From Lunularia cruciata (taxonomy: Eukaryota; Streptophyta; Marchantiopsida; Lunulariales; Lunulariaceae), in the NCBI GenBank assembly GCA_948567375.1, contig OX419755.1, positions 20,786,517-20,850,516 on the forward strand: a stretch of 64,000 bases of DNA. Reading direction: 5' to 3'. A program made the translations under genes and the position numbers. This document shows, piece after piece, positions 37,092 to 47,639 of this stretch. How positions within the stretch are numbered: the stretch's first letter is position 1; each line of letters opens with the position of its first letter. The notes beneath the pieces were generated by a model. The model had not been told where the DNA came from. It searched no databases and was given only the letters and a program-made list of their open reading frames with translations.

Positions 37092-38158
37092 TTGACTCTG
37101 AGTTGGAGTTCGACACATGAGCTGATTCAGTTGAGAGTGCACTTGGTGTGTCCGCACCGTCGTTGTGAGACATGGACGAGATTTATGAGGCCTCCAAAGG
37201 CCCTAGGCATTACTCTGGTACAATGGGTACCATTGAGTTGGATGACTTCATCCAGGAGTTTGACAGTTGGTGTGATCTGTAGCAGATACGGAACCCGACT
37301 TTGTTCACACCCTTCATGGCATGGAAGAGGTTGTTTCAGCATCTAGAAGGTCCGCCGATGGATGACTACCATGAGTTCAGGAGAGCTCATTTGGAGGAGA
37401 TTGAGTTATGGAGACAGTATTGGTCTCCACACTATATCTGCATCACTTCAGGCTCAATGGCCAGGAGTAGATTGGCTGTACCCACGAGTTCAAGCTCAAG
37501 TAGTGTTGGTGGAGCTAGTGGAGGTGCACTAGCTGGAGATAGTGCTACTACAAGTGGAGGTACCGCTGCAGGAGGTGGTGTGGTACCGGGGTTTAACCCC
37601 ATGGTGGAGTTCTTCCTATGTTTGAGGCAGAACTACCAAGGAGTGCGGACTGACAAGCTGAGGAGCTTGCAGGAGTTCCAGCGGAAGGCTGGAGAGAGCC
37701 TACGTGAGGCATACACTCACATGAGGTGGCTGATCAATTTCACTCAGGGAGTTACTGAGGCCCAGGCAGTCCAATTTTGGTATGGGATACTAGATAGGGA
37801 GTTGCGACGTAGAGTTTGTGATGCTACGTCGTTGCAGGCTAATTCGCCCACTTTGGCAGTAGTCTTTGGTTTGGCTGAGCGTATTGAGCTCAATATGGTG
37901 GAGGAGAGAGTGGTGACATCTGGATTTGGTAGGGAGACCTCATCTATGGCTGTGACTTCTTCTAGAGTGCAGCAGAGTGCACCACGCCCAGTTGATTTTC
38001 GAGGACAAGGTGGACAGCGCTGATCCTATGGAGCGAGTAGAGAGCCTAGTGGAGTTAGACCCTTACCCTCATTTTTGAGTCAGCAGCAGCCAGTGAGTGG
38101 TGGTGTTGCTTGTTGGACTTGTGGTGGAACTCACCATAGGAGAGAGTGTACTCAGGGC
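37092..38158 (+). pseudogene. gag of A, N-terminal part (fossil)
   Basis: The frame at 37301-38023 (240 codons) contains MVEFFLCLRQNYQGVRTD and RKAGESLREAYTHMRWLI, the Ty3 retrotransposon-gag capsid pattern, after a Ser/Gly-rich spacer. A Cys/His cluster CWTCGGTHHRREC follows near 38111-38149. The next bases are the insertion point of F, and the second half continues at 45963. Broken. Confidence 0.82.
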
Positions 38159-38837
38159 TGTGAGCCGGCCTGTCTCTCACTCAGGATGAACCTCTGATGG
38201 CTATTATGGTAGCGCACCATGGACTAAGAAGGCAAGGAACCCCAACTCCATCATACTCCTCCAAGGCTAACACTCCAAGACTCAAGACATTGCTCACTAG
38301 AGAACTCGATGAGAGAGAGATAGTTGCAAATGAAAGGATGATGAGTACCTCCTCACCCCTTGTTTATATACTTGTGAAATAGTTACGTACCAAAGTTACT
38401 AATTACCGTAGTAACTCAAGTTACTAGACTAAAAGTCAAGTAAAGTCAAAAAGTAGAAAGGAATATCCATTCACATGGGCATATTCCCCTTATCTTGACC
38501 CAACCACTAAAGCAAGGATTCCTTCACATGGGCTATCCTTGGACTAAAGAAGAATCCAAAACAAAAAGGCTTGCGGGCCCAAGAGTTCTCAACTCTTTCC
38601 CCAAAGCCAAACACCTAAGAATAATACCAAGTCAACACACTAAAATTCAAAATAGTGGTGCTCATCTTTTCTACTTCCTCTAAAGTAAGGTCCCATCTAT
38701 CTTAGCTATGACTAACTTTAGCTAACCATGACTAATATAGAACCATCCTTTATCTCTATATAAATAATATGTCTTAAGTACTTGTAATACCAAGCTAAAT
38801 ATCACAATACCACACACATGCACAAATGGGTGTTACA
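38159..38837 (-). repeat. 3' LTR of F
   Basis: 679 bp and nearly identical to 45280-45958. It is preceded on the internal side by the G-rich tract GTCCGGGGGTAAA (minus strand, 38838-38850), the polypurine-tract position. Confidence 0.96.
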
Positions 38838-39041
38838 TTTACCCCCGGACTAAGTTTTCACTTTGTCCTCAAAGTGAAGGTCTCTCTACCTTCTATGGTA
38901 CATCTTCAACTTATCATGGTTAATCCTATCAAAGTATCTTCCTCCCAACTCCTTGAGATCATAGGTGTAATTGCCCCACACCTTCTCCACTATGAAAGGT
39001 CCAAAGTACTTAGGCAAAAACTTCTTTTGCACTCTCTTGAA

Positions 39042-39767
39042 TCAAATGGAATCAAACAACATTACCCAATCACCTTCTTTGAAAGGCTCCACCTTCTTCT
39101 TGTCTTGCCTCTTATCATAGCTCTCCTTTTGTTTCCTTTGGGCTTGCTCCACTTGAACCATAGCAACTGCTCTTGCCTCTTCCAACTCCATGAGTTGATC
39201 CTTCCTTGACTTCTCTGCATCACCTCCTTGTGCTTTCTTCAATCTCCTATGAATGCTTTGGAAGGTAGGAAGATCAAAGTGAATAGGTAAGGTAGACTCA
39301 ATACCATACACCAATTGAAATGGAGAATATCCAGTGGAAGTTTTCATGGTTGTCCTATACTCCCACAAAACTGCATGAATCCTCTTGTCCCAATGATGTT
39401 TAGCTCCCTCCATTTCTGCATCTTTGGCCAACATCATGCACAAGGTCTGATTGGTTCTCTCTGCCAAGCCATTGGAATTTGGCTTATAGGATGTAGTTAC
39501 TCTATGTGTGATAGAGAAATGTCGTAGCATGGCTGTAGTAATGCTTCCTGTAAACTCTCCTCCTCTATCAGAAACCAACTCCAAAGGGCATCCAAACCTA
39601 GTGATAATGCGTTCATAAAGAAATCTACCCACTTCGTCTTCATTCTTGTCCCTCAATGGTCTAGCCACAACCCACTTGGTAAGGTAATCAATAACTACCA
39701 CAATGTACCGATTGTTCCTTGGGGTTCTATTAAGAGGACCTACAAAATTCAATTCCCCACTTCTCAA
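39042..39767 (-). CDS. Integrase of F, core and C-terminal part (fossil)
   Basis: An open frame of 241 codons. It shows VVVIDYLTKWVVARP (first catalytic Asp), VSDRGGEFTG (second Asp), then TSYKPNSNGLAERTNQTL with the catalytic Glu, then a charged C-terminal region rich in Glu, Lys and Gln that ends EPFKEGDWVMLF. The N-terminal zinc-binding half lies in the adjoining frame. There is no chromodomain after it. It would join element DNA to the host chromosome. As for other parts of F, treat as a fossil copy. Confidence 0.9.
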   Translation of the reverse strand: MRSGELNFVGPLNRTPRNNRYIVVVIDYLTKWVVARPLRDKNEDEVGRFLYERIITRFGCPLELVSDRGGEFTGSITTAMLRHFSITHRVTTSYKPNSNGLAERTNQTLCMMLAKDAEMEGAKHHWDKRIHAVLWEYRTTMKTSTGYSPFQLVYGIESTLPIHFDLPTFQSIHRRLKKAQGGDAEKSRKDQLMELEEARAVAMVQVEQAQRKQKESYDKRQDKKKVEPFKEGDWVMLFDSI

Positions 39768-40980
39768 AAGGTCCTAGCAATGGAATTGATCTAAGTGGTG
39801 GAGTGGATGTAGACTTTCTAGCAAAAGCTTGACAAACATGACAAGTTTTGCAATAATCAAGACAATCCTTGAAAATCCCTCTCCAATGATAACCTGCATC
39901 TAGAATCTTGAAAGCAGTCACCTTTCCTGCAAAGTGTCCTCCACATACTGTACTTTCATGAAACTCCTTTATGAGTAGGATAGCCTCTTCCTTACCCACT
40001 GCTCTTTGAAGTAGACCATCTGCTCCTTGGTGAAAAAGAATATCCTCCACCATTGTGTAAGGTCTAGATCTTGCTGCAAGGGCCTTCCTCTCCCTAGCAT
40101 ACATCCCTTCTAGATAGTTACCTCTTGTCACAAAATCCACAATCTCCTTGTACTCCATTGGAATCTCTTGAGTGAATGAGATTGTCATGAGCTCCTCATC
40201 CGGGAAGGAATCATCTACTGGCTCATCTCCATCATGATCATAGGCTCTAGATAACAAATCAGCATTTGCATGTTTCTTCCCTGGCCTATCCTCAATTGTG
40301 TAGTCATACTTAGACAAGAGTATCATCCACCTTGCTAGTCTCCCTTCAACATTAGGCTTGTTGAAGATGTACTTCAAAGCCTTGTGATCCGTGACAATTG
40401 TGGCTTTCCCTCCAATCAAGTAGTGTCTAAACTTCTTGAGACCAAAGATCACTGCCAACCCTTCTCTCTCCGTGACAGAGTAGTTCTTCTCTGCTGAAAC
40501 CATCTGCCTACTAGCATAAGCTATTGGATGATCATGCCCATCTTGGTCTAATTGACTAAGAGTGCATCCTATAGCTACATTAGAAGCATCATTGTAGAGG
40601 ATGAAAGGCTTACTCCAATTAGATTTAGCAAGAATTGGAGCTACAACAAGGGATTGCTTGAGCTCCTCAAAAGCTTTGAGAGCCTCCTTGTCTTCCAAAA
40701 TCACCATGTAATCTACACCCTTCTTCATGTAGATGGTCAATGCATAAGCCTTGTTGGAAAATGAGAAGATGAACCTCCTATAGTACCCAACCATTCCCAA
40801 GAATTGGCGTAATTTTGTCAAGCTTGAAGGGAATGGAAGGTCTGAGATTTTCCTCACCTTCTCAGGATCAACTGCTATTCCATCCTTGGAGATGATGTGC
40901 CCCAAAAGTAGATCTTCTTCACATCCAAAAATGCACTTCTCTGGGTTGAGTGATGCATTTGCCTCATCCAAGCGTTGCAA
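39730..40980 (-). CDS. RT thumb, RNase H and integrase zinc-binding part of F (fossil)
   Basis: An open frame of 416 codons. Residues 1-80 are the RT connection (NPEKCIFGCEE, LRQFLGMVGYYRRFIFSF). RNase H follows with YNDASNVAIGCTLSQ, PIAYASRQM, TEREGLAVIFGLKKFRHYL and TDHKALKYI. The region near residues 330-395 carries EFHESTVCGGHFAG and CKTCHVCQ, the HHCC zinc finger of integrase. This is the standard Ty3 order. Confidence 0.92.
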   Translation of the reverse strand: MQRLDEANASLNPEKCIFGCEEDLLLGHIISKDGIAVDPEKVRKISDLPFPSSLTKLRQFLGMVGYYRRFIFSFSNKAYALTIYMKKGVDYMVILEDKEALKAFEELKQSLVVAPILAKSNWSKPFILYNDASNVAIGCTLSQLDQDGHDHPIAYASRQMVSAEKNYSVTEREGLAVIFGLKKFRHYLIGGKATIVTDHKALKYIFNKPNVEGRLARWMILLSKYDYTIEDRPGKKHANADLLSRAYDHDGDEPVDDSFPDEELMTISFTQEIPMEYKEIVDFVTRGNYLEGMYARERKALAARSRPYTMVEDILFHQGADGLLQRAVGKEEAILLIKEFHESTVCGGHFAGKVTAFKILDAGYHWRGIFKDCLDYCKTCHVCQAFARKSTSTPPLRSIPLLGPFEKWGIEFCRSS

Positions 40981-40988
40981 GACTTTGA

Positions 40989-42455
40989 TTAGGTGCTCAA
41001 AGTGCTCCTCCTTGCTCCCATAGACACAAAAACATCAATGAAATCTCTCACAAATTTCCCAATGAAAGGTTCAAATACCTTGTTCATGAACCGTTGGAAT
41101 GTGGCTGGAGCATTGCAAAGCCCAAAAGGCATGACCTTGAAAGCATAAGTTCCCCAAGGTGTGGTGAATGTGGTGAGTTGTTGATGCTCTGGTGCAATCT
41201 TGATTTGGTTATATCCACTATAACCATCTCCAAAACTGTACCTCTCATGACCTGCAACCTCCTCCAAGATCTCATCAATGAATGGCAATGGGTAGTAGTC
41301 CTTCTTGGTAACAGCATTGAGCTTCTTGTAATCCACACATACCCGAAGCTTGCCATTCTTTTTCTTCACAATGACAATTGGAGACACCCATTCGGAATTC
41401 TCCACCTCAAAGATAAATCCAGCCTCCTTGAGCTTATCAATCTCCTCCTTCACAACCAAAGATATTGGTGGGCTAATGCGACGTTGCTTTTGGCGGATTG
41501 GTCTTGCATGTGACTCCACCTCTATCTTGTGCTCCTCCAAGGTGACTTCCTTCAAATCCTTGTAACTAAAAGCAAACACATGGATGAACTTGCGGAAAAT
41601 CTCCTCAAATCTCACCTTCTCCTCCTTGGTAACATTTGGGCCATACTTGAGGGTAGATAACCTTCTCTCTACCTCCTCAAGTGTCAATGGTGATTTATCT
41701 GGGTCCTTCAAAACCTCTGGCTTAGGTGCAAAATCCATAGCACACAAAGGATACACATCTGAATCAGATTCAGATTCATCCTCCTCCGTGGAAGTCTCCT
41801 CTTCCATGCTTGTGTCCACACCTGAAGCTCCTTCTTCAGAATCTGATTCCCAATAATCAGAAGATGGGGTATCTGAATGTGAAGTGTTGGTGGTGTTAGT
41901 CATAGGAACAATGACTCTATGGTTTGATGGCCCAATCCTCAAGTACCCTTTGTTCCATCGATCAGTTGTGCGTGCTGCTCTCAACCATGGCCTCCCAAGA
42001 AGTAAGTCATAGCTTGAATCCTTCAAGACTTGGAAAGTCATGAGATTTTGAACTCCCATAACTGAAACTACCACCTTATCCATCACCCCTACTGATTGAA
42101 CTTGTTGCTTGTTTGCCATGCTCACCACAAATGTTGAAGGTCTTGAGGGTATCATACCCAACTTCTTCATCAACCTTTCTGACATGGCATTCACTGCTGA
42201 TCCTCCATCAACCAATGCATCCTTGATGTTGTGACCATTCACTCTCACATCAATCTTGGAGGCATATTCACAAGCCTCCCATGGTGCTGGCTTGGTATCC
42301 ACCACCCCCATTGATACTGGAACTTTTGCCTTCTTCTTCTTCTTGCTCCTTGTAGAACTCAAACCACCTCTAAGCTCCTTTCTCAAGGTAGGGTTCAAAG
42401 CAATTAATTGGCCCACTGTGATGTTAGCCTTGTGACTACCAACATCCTCCAACAC
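40989..42455 (-). CDS. Protease and RT of F (fossil)
   Basis: An open frame of 488 codons. Residues 78-180 are the aspartic protease (ALVDGGSAVNAMSERLMKKL, then YDLLLGRPWL). An acidic Ser/Glu/Asp linker follows (about 210-240). The RT begins about residue 290 and shows KLRVCVDYKKLN, YPLPFIDEIL, FGDGYSGYNQIKIAPEHQ and VMPFGLCNAPATFQRFMN. The palm continues into the next frame. The DGYSGYNQ form and lack of a chromodomain place it outside the chromoviruses. Confidence 0.92.
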   Translation of the reverse strand: MLEDVGSHKANITVGQLIALNPTLRKELRGGLSSTRSKKKKKAKVPVSMGVVDTKPAPWEACEYASKIDVRVNGHNIKDALVDGGSAVNAMSERLMKKLGMIPSRPSTFVVSMANKQQVQSVGVMDKVVVSVMGVQNLMTFQVLKDSSYDLLLGRPWLRAARTTDRWNKGYLRIGPSNHRVIVPMTNTTNTSHSDTPSSDYWESDSEEGASGVDTSMEEETSTEEDESESDSDVYPLCAMDFAPKPEVLKDPDKSPLTLEEVERRLSTLKYGPNVTKEEKVRFEEIFRKFIHVFAFSYKDLKEVTLEEHKIEVESHARPIRQKQRRISPPISLVVKEEIDKLKEAGFIFEVENSEWVSPIVIVKKKNGKLRVCVDYKKLNAVTKKDYYPLPFIDEILEEVAGHERYSFGDGYSGYNQIKIAPEHQQLTTFTTPWGTYAFKVMPFGLCNAPATFQRFMNKVFEPFIGKFVRDFIDVFVSMGARRSTLST

Positions 42456-43711
42456 ATTGTAGTTCCATTGTTGCTTGAGATCAAGAAGTCCTCCATCCCC
42501 AACTTCTTCCTTGGAGTCTTTGTTGTTGATGGTGTTGAGGTGCGAGTACTCCTAGTTGACATAGGAGTATCCTTGCTTGAAGTAAATCTTTGAGAAGAAT
42601 GAACATCCTCTGCAAAACGAGCTCTCTTCTTCTCTTGTGCCAAAAGCTCCAAATTAAGACCCTTGGAGTTTGAGCACTCTCCCTTCTCATACTTGCTCTC
42701 AACCACATCTATGGATGCTATCCCCTTACCTTTTTTGGGATTAGGAGCCACTTGGGTTTCACTACCTCCCTCTTTCTCTCTATTGGCTCCCTCATAACCC
42801 CTTCCTCCATGGTAAGTAGAATTTGGGCAATTCCTTTGGATATGGCCTCTTCCTCCACAACCAAAACAATTTCTATCATTGAAATTGTTGGCTAGTTGGC
42901 CTCCTCTATATGGATAGTTTCCATAACTCCTAGGCCCTCTCCCTACATTCTGATCCACCTCTCTCTTCTCCCATAGTTGCACCACATTGATCTTGAGATC
43001 CGCAAGTTGTTCTGTGATGGTTTGGAGTGGATCTTTTGGTGGAGGTGCAAGAACTGGAGCAACTACTACTTGTGGTGCAACCCTTGTCACCAAAGTATCA
43101 GAAGTTCCGCCATACTTGTAGCCTTGAGGAGGATGCACAACCTCCTTCACCACCAAATCACTCTCATCCCCTTCCAAACTCTCCTCCATACGAATTGCGA
43201 TCTTGATAGCTTCAACCTTGGAAGAAGGTTTCTCATATCTCACCTTGCTTCTAATTTGTGGTCTCAATCCTCCCACAAAATTCTTGGTGAGCATGGCCCC
43301 TATGCCAATCATTGTAGTCTCCACATCATCCCCACCCTTCCTCAACACTATGCGAAATCTGGACTCCAACTTTTCCACTCTTTCCACATAGATCCTCACT
43401 TTCTCTCCATCTCCTTGCTTGAGAAATGTAACCTCACTCATCAATCTCTCATAACTCTCATCAGGAAGAAAGTTCTCAATGAGTGCTGAAGTCAAAGTCT
43501 CCTAAGACTCCTCTTCCCCCTCTCTCCTCTCTCTCTTTTGGTATTCTGACTCATACCATGTAAGTGCTGCATCCTCAAAGAAATCTGGTAATAATGAGGC
43601 CCACTCATTCTTCCTCCTCTCATTGTTTCCTATGCAAGCTCTCTTGAAGTCTCTCACAAAGGCCTCCACATCTTCTCCATCCTTGCCAAAGAAAACCGGA
43701 AGTTTCCCCAT
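42404..43711 (-). CDS. gag of F (fossil)
   Basis: The capsid region starts at 43711 (MGKLPVFFGKDGEDVEAFV, LTWYESEYQKRERR) and continues in a second frame of 363 codons. That frame has FLKQGDGEKVRIYVERVEKL, and the zinc knuckle CFGCGGRGHIQRNC near residues 215-228. The C-terminus is rich in Ser/Thr/Lys. It would form the particle shell. The end overlaps the protease frame, as is common in Ty3-like elements. Confidence 0.9.
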
Positions 43712-43946
43712 CTTAACCCCTCACTATCTTTCTTTTCTCTCAAATTTTTTTTTCTCTTTTCTTTTCTCTCACTCTATTACTAATAGAGTATATACATGAC
43801 TAACACCATCTGAGAATAATCCACTCTAGGGAACACAAAAGGTTCAGGTTGCTCCAAGATTTCTATAGCAACATCAAATCCTAGAGTGCAAATTAATCTA
43901 ACTCTCATGGATAGTTTATTCATAAGTTGAAAGATTATCTCCATCA

Positions 43947-44444
43947 CTAATCTTGAGAACTAGCTGATGAAGGTGGTAGTATTTCTGTAGCTGTACTAAG
44001 ACTCTCTCCAAGATCCTTCACCAAAGTTTCCAAAAGTGCTTTTACTCCACTACATTCATGTCCTTTTGGAAGTCCTTCAACTCCACAAACCTCACATAAC
44101 TCCTTGGTCTTAGATCTTCTCCCTCCCAATCTTGGTGAAGAAGGTCCAACATGCAAACCCAAGTCAAGTAAGCCTCTCCTTTCCCTCAATCTCTTGCTCT
44201 CAAAGGTCAATGGACATGAACTTGCCTTATGTCCCTTCTCTCCACATAGAAAGCACTTAGACTCACTCTTTCCTCCAAGTGGTGTAGGTTTTTGGATCCT
44301 CTCAACACTCTCTTCAAATTCTATTGTAAACTCTCTTTTCCTCAAATCCACCCCTACAATCACCTCAAACCCTTGGGGAACCTTGCATAATCTCAATTTC
44401 CACTCTTGATGACCCTCCATGTTCCCCAAGATGAATCTAAACAA
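43947..44444 (-). CDS. Extra zinc-knuckle frame between LTR and gag of F
   Basis: An open frame of 165 codons upstream of gag on the element's sense strand. It has a full CCHC knuckle CFLCGEKGHKASSC, preceded by KPTPLGG, then an Arg/Lys-rich stretch, and a second Cys/His cluster CEVCGVEGLPKGHEC that is not a standard knuckle. It is not part of the gag at 42404-43711, which has its own knuckle. It could be an added element gene or a captured host zinc-knuckle fragment. I do not recognise the protein. Confidence 0.55.
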   Translation of the reverse strand: MFRFILGNMEGHQEWKLRLCKVPQGFEVIVGVDLRKREFTIEFEESVERIQKPTPLGGKSESKCFLCGEKGHKASSCPLTFESKRLRERRGLLDLGLHVGPSSPRLGGRRSKTKELCEVCGVEGLPKGHECSGVKALLETLVKDLGESLSTATEILPPSSASSQD

Positions 44445-45260
44445 TCAAACATGCTTTTTGTTGATCTCAAACTTCTCATGCATGAGATCTCCACTCTGCA
44501 GAATTGACCCTTCCTCACAATGTCACTCAAATCTCCCAACCAATATGTCAAAGTCCTCTGAAATTTTTCACACTTGATCACAACTCCAGGACGTCCCTTC
44601 CTGCAAAATTTCAGATCTTTTCATCAAGCTATTTGGCCTAGACACCCTTCTATTCAGCACCCATATTTCAGATTTGGTCTGAAAACCACCCCCCTCACTT
44701 CAAAACTCATAACGCCTTGTGCAAAAACGATCTCTCTCTAATTTTTGTGGCAGCAGGTAGTATACAATGCACTGAAACTTCTTGGAAATTTTCAGGACAA
44801 TTAACCGAAAATTGAAGAAATGGCAGACTTTGTACAATTTTCCAGAGAGCATGCAGTTACGGGAGCACTTTACCCTATCAACTTTCAAAAATTCTAGCCC
44901 AGTGCGCATAGAAGCTCTCTCAATAATTTCAAGTGTGATAACTGAAAGATAAGCCAAGCTATCATGTGTAGAAATCTCAAGTCCAGATCTCAAACTTGAG
45001 ATTTTGCCCAAAATCACCTTAATCCCCAAAATCTGCAATCCACCTCACACAATCTCTCCAATTCCTCTCATGTGTACAAGATGTACAAAATCACCTCAAA
45101 GACATCATAATGAACTACAGGGTATACAAATAGATCTTGGTTCTCTAACATAAGTTCAGCCCTCTCCTCTCCTAATGTTCTCTCCAAGTGAGCTCTCATA
45201 GCCTCCTTCTGCCTAATATAGAATTGGACGCGGAACATTATCTTGCCTTCTAGAGAGGTC
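44445..45260 (-). other. Leader of F
   Basis: The region between primer site and extra frame. An open frame (45068-45301) of 77 codons begins inside the LTR end and has no motif. Nothing else is supported. Confidence 0.4.
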
Positions 45261-45279
45261 CTGGCAACGGAACCAAAAA
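45261..45279 (-). other. Primer-binding site of F
   Basis: The minus strand reads TGGTTCCGTTGCCAG five bases after the LTR end. It resembles the TGGCGCCGTTGCC type used by Athila/Tat-like elements more than the Met type. The tRNA is not settled. Confidence 0.55.
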
Positions 45280-45958
45280 TGTGAGCCGGCCTGTCTCTCA
45301 CTCAGGATGAACCTCTGATGGCTATTATGGTAGCGCACCATGGACTAAGAAGGCAAGGAACCCCAACTCCATCATACTCCTCCAAGGCTAACACTCCAAG
45401 ACTCAAGACATTGCTCACTAGAGAACTCGATGAGAGAGAGATAGTTGCAAATGAAAGGATGATGAGTACCTCCTCACCCCTTGTTTATATACTTGTGAAA
45501 TAGTTACATACCAAAGTTACTAATTACCGGAGTAACTCAAGTTACTAGACTAAAAGTCAAGTAAAGTCAAAAAGTAGAAAGGAATATCCATTCACATGGG
45601 CATATTCCCCTTATCTTGACACAACCACTAAAGCAAGGATTCCTTCACATGGGCTATCCTTGGACTAAAGAAGAATCCAAAACAAAAAGGCTTGCGGGCC
45701 CAAGAGTTCTCAACTCTTTCCCCAAAGCCAAACACCTAGGAATAATACCAAGTCAACACACTAAAATTCAAAATAGTGGTGCTCATCTTTTATACTTCCT
45801 CTAAAGTAAGGTCCCATCTATCTTAGCTATGACTAACTTTAGCTAACCATGACTAATATAGAACCATCCTTGATCTCTATATAAATAATATCTCTTAAGT
45901 ACTTGTAATACCAAGCTAAATATCACAATACCACACACATGCACAAATGGGTGTTACA
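45280..45958 (-). repeat. 5' LTR of F
   Basis: 679 bp. It differs from the 3' copy at about seven single bases, for example near 45508, 45530 and 45619. Confidence 0.96.
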
Positions 45959-45962
45959 AGGC

Positions 45963-46480
45963 AGCGGACCTGATACCTCTGGTGCACCATAGCCAGCACA
46001 GAGGCAGTGTGAGCATTGCCACAGATTTGGTCACACTAGTGACCGGTGTTTTGACCTACACCCGGAGTTACGGAGTGGTAGGGCTGCTATGGCAGGTAGT
46101 AGAGGAGCTCCAATTCATGAAGGACGAGGTGGTAGAGGTGGTGGTAGAGGATCTACACCTAGTAGGGGTGTAGTACCTGCCCTTACTTCTGACACAGCTA
46201 TGGCTACTCGGATTGAGCAGTTGGACCAGAGATTGGCTAGTATGGCTATTGCTCAGAGGAGATCAGATTCGGGTGATGAGGCTTCCACCTCATATGCTGG
46301 TGATAGAGATGCTTTGGACTTCATGTGCGGAGCAGCATAGGTGGATGCATCTACAGCAATGACTAGGAGTGCAGTACGTGCTCCAGAGCCTAGAGGAGCA
46401 TCAGTGGAGTTGGACCCACAGAGAGGAGAGGTTGGGAGACAAGTCAGACTTCCCCAGTCTTTCATGCTATTTGAGGCATT
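45963..46480 (+). pseudogene. gag of A, C-terminal part (fossil)
   Basis: It continues A's gag after F. A canonical zinc knuckle (Cys codons at 46008, 46017 and 46047, His at 46032; CX2CX4HX4C) is followed by a Gly/Arg-rich stretch (GSRGAPIHEGRGGRGG region, 46090-46150) and a coiled-coil-like segment. The same order is seen in B at 62640-63020. Broken. Confidence 0.75.
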
Positions 46481-46493
46481 ATAGACAACATCC

Positions 46494-47456
46494 ATGGTTC
46501 CTAGACATCCCAATGTAGGTGTGGTAGGTGGTGATGGAGTACATGATGGACTACCTGCTAGTCAGCCACCTTCTACTACAAAGACTAAGTCTAGCATGAT
46601 GTGGGGGGCGGCTCAGCTGATTATGCGGCGTCCTTTGTTTTCAGCCAGTGACATGTTTACATTGGGAGTTGACCCAGCCCTAGTGTTCCAGTTGGCTGCC
46701 ATGTTGTGTGAGAGTAGAGATGGTGCAGTTCCTACTACTAGAGCAGAGGTGGTTGGTAGTGGAGCTGACTTAGATGAGGAGCATGGGATCCATTCAGCGA
46801 CCAATGGTTTATGGCAGGCAACAGCGGCTAGACTAGAGGAGTTGCTAGCTAGACCGGCCTTTGAGAGAGCACGGTTTACACCTGGTGTTGTCCTCTTGGA
46901 TAACCAGAGGGGGATTTTTTGTTTGGTGGGACCTTCAGGGAAGGTGTATACACCACAGAGAGTCTTGTTAGACTCTGGTGCATAGCCCCTTATGTTGGGG
47001 AAGGCTGTAGTTGTCGGTCTGGAGTTATGGAAGACCGATGTGGAGAGGTGTCCATTTCAGATCCAGACATCTCTTGGTGGTGGTTTGACACAGTACATCA
47101 CACATGGAGAGCTTGTTGTCCAGGTTCAGCCTGGTCATCCGACTGATAGCTCGGTGGTGAGAGCTCAGGCTATTGTGACGATAGCTAAGTCATATGATGT
47201 GCTAGTTGGAGGAGCAGTGTTATACCCCATGGGTTTTAGCATTGACTATTGGGAGGAGACAACCTCTTATAGACCTGGTTGGCAGTCTGGTGAGGGACGT
47301 GTATGTCACCTACCAGTACGCTTTAGTAGTGGCAGTCTTGGCTCACTACAGTCCGGGACCATGGCAGCATCAATTTTAGCTTTCAGTGGTGCAGTTACTT
47401 GGCCTGGTGACTTGTTGGAGGGGAACACCCATGTAGAGAGGATACTCCAGTACTAG
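46494..47456 (+). pseudogene. Protease of A (fossil)
   Basis: The N-terminal part is a linker. LLDSGA near 46968-46985 is the aspartic protease active-site motif, and YDVLVGGAVLYPMGFSIDYW (about 47195-47255) corresponds to the second conserved protease block. It would mature the polyprotein. A conserved piece (RFSSGSLGSLQSGTMAAS) links it to the methyltransferase and is also found in B at 60900-61140. Broken. Confidence 0.8.
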
Positions 47457-47639
47457 AGGAGATCACTCGGCTTTGGAGTACGAGTGGGATTGTTCCATCC
47501 ACCTTAGATGTTCCATTGTGGAGTTCAGAGGAGGCATTGCAGCAACATGCAGATCAGTTGGTGCAGTAGGCTTGGAGAGTGGAGCCTTCGTACCATCAGG
47601 AGATGAGTGTGAGGATGAGCCTCAAGAGGTGATTGCTTT

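Larger units (their letters stand above)
38159..45958 (-). mobile_element. Element F: young Ty3-like retrotransposon (fossil) inside A's gag
   Basis: Two 679-bp LTRs differ at about seven positions (about 1%), so this is by far the youngest element here. The ends are TGTAACACC and GGCTCACA. Target flanks GGGC/AGGC agree at three of four bases. Order on the minus strand: LTR, primer site, extra zinc-knuckle frame, gag, protease, RT, RNase H, integrase, polypurine tract, LTR. No chromodomain is seen. It looks nearly whole, with a handful of breaks. With plant rates of 2e-9 to 1.3e-8 per site per year, the LTR gap suggests roughly 0.4 to 2.5 million years. Confidence 0.95.
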
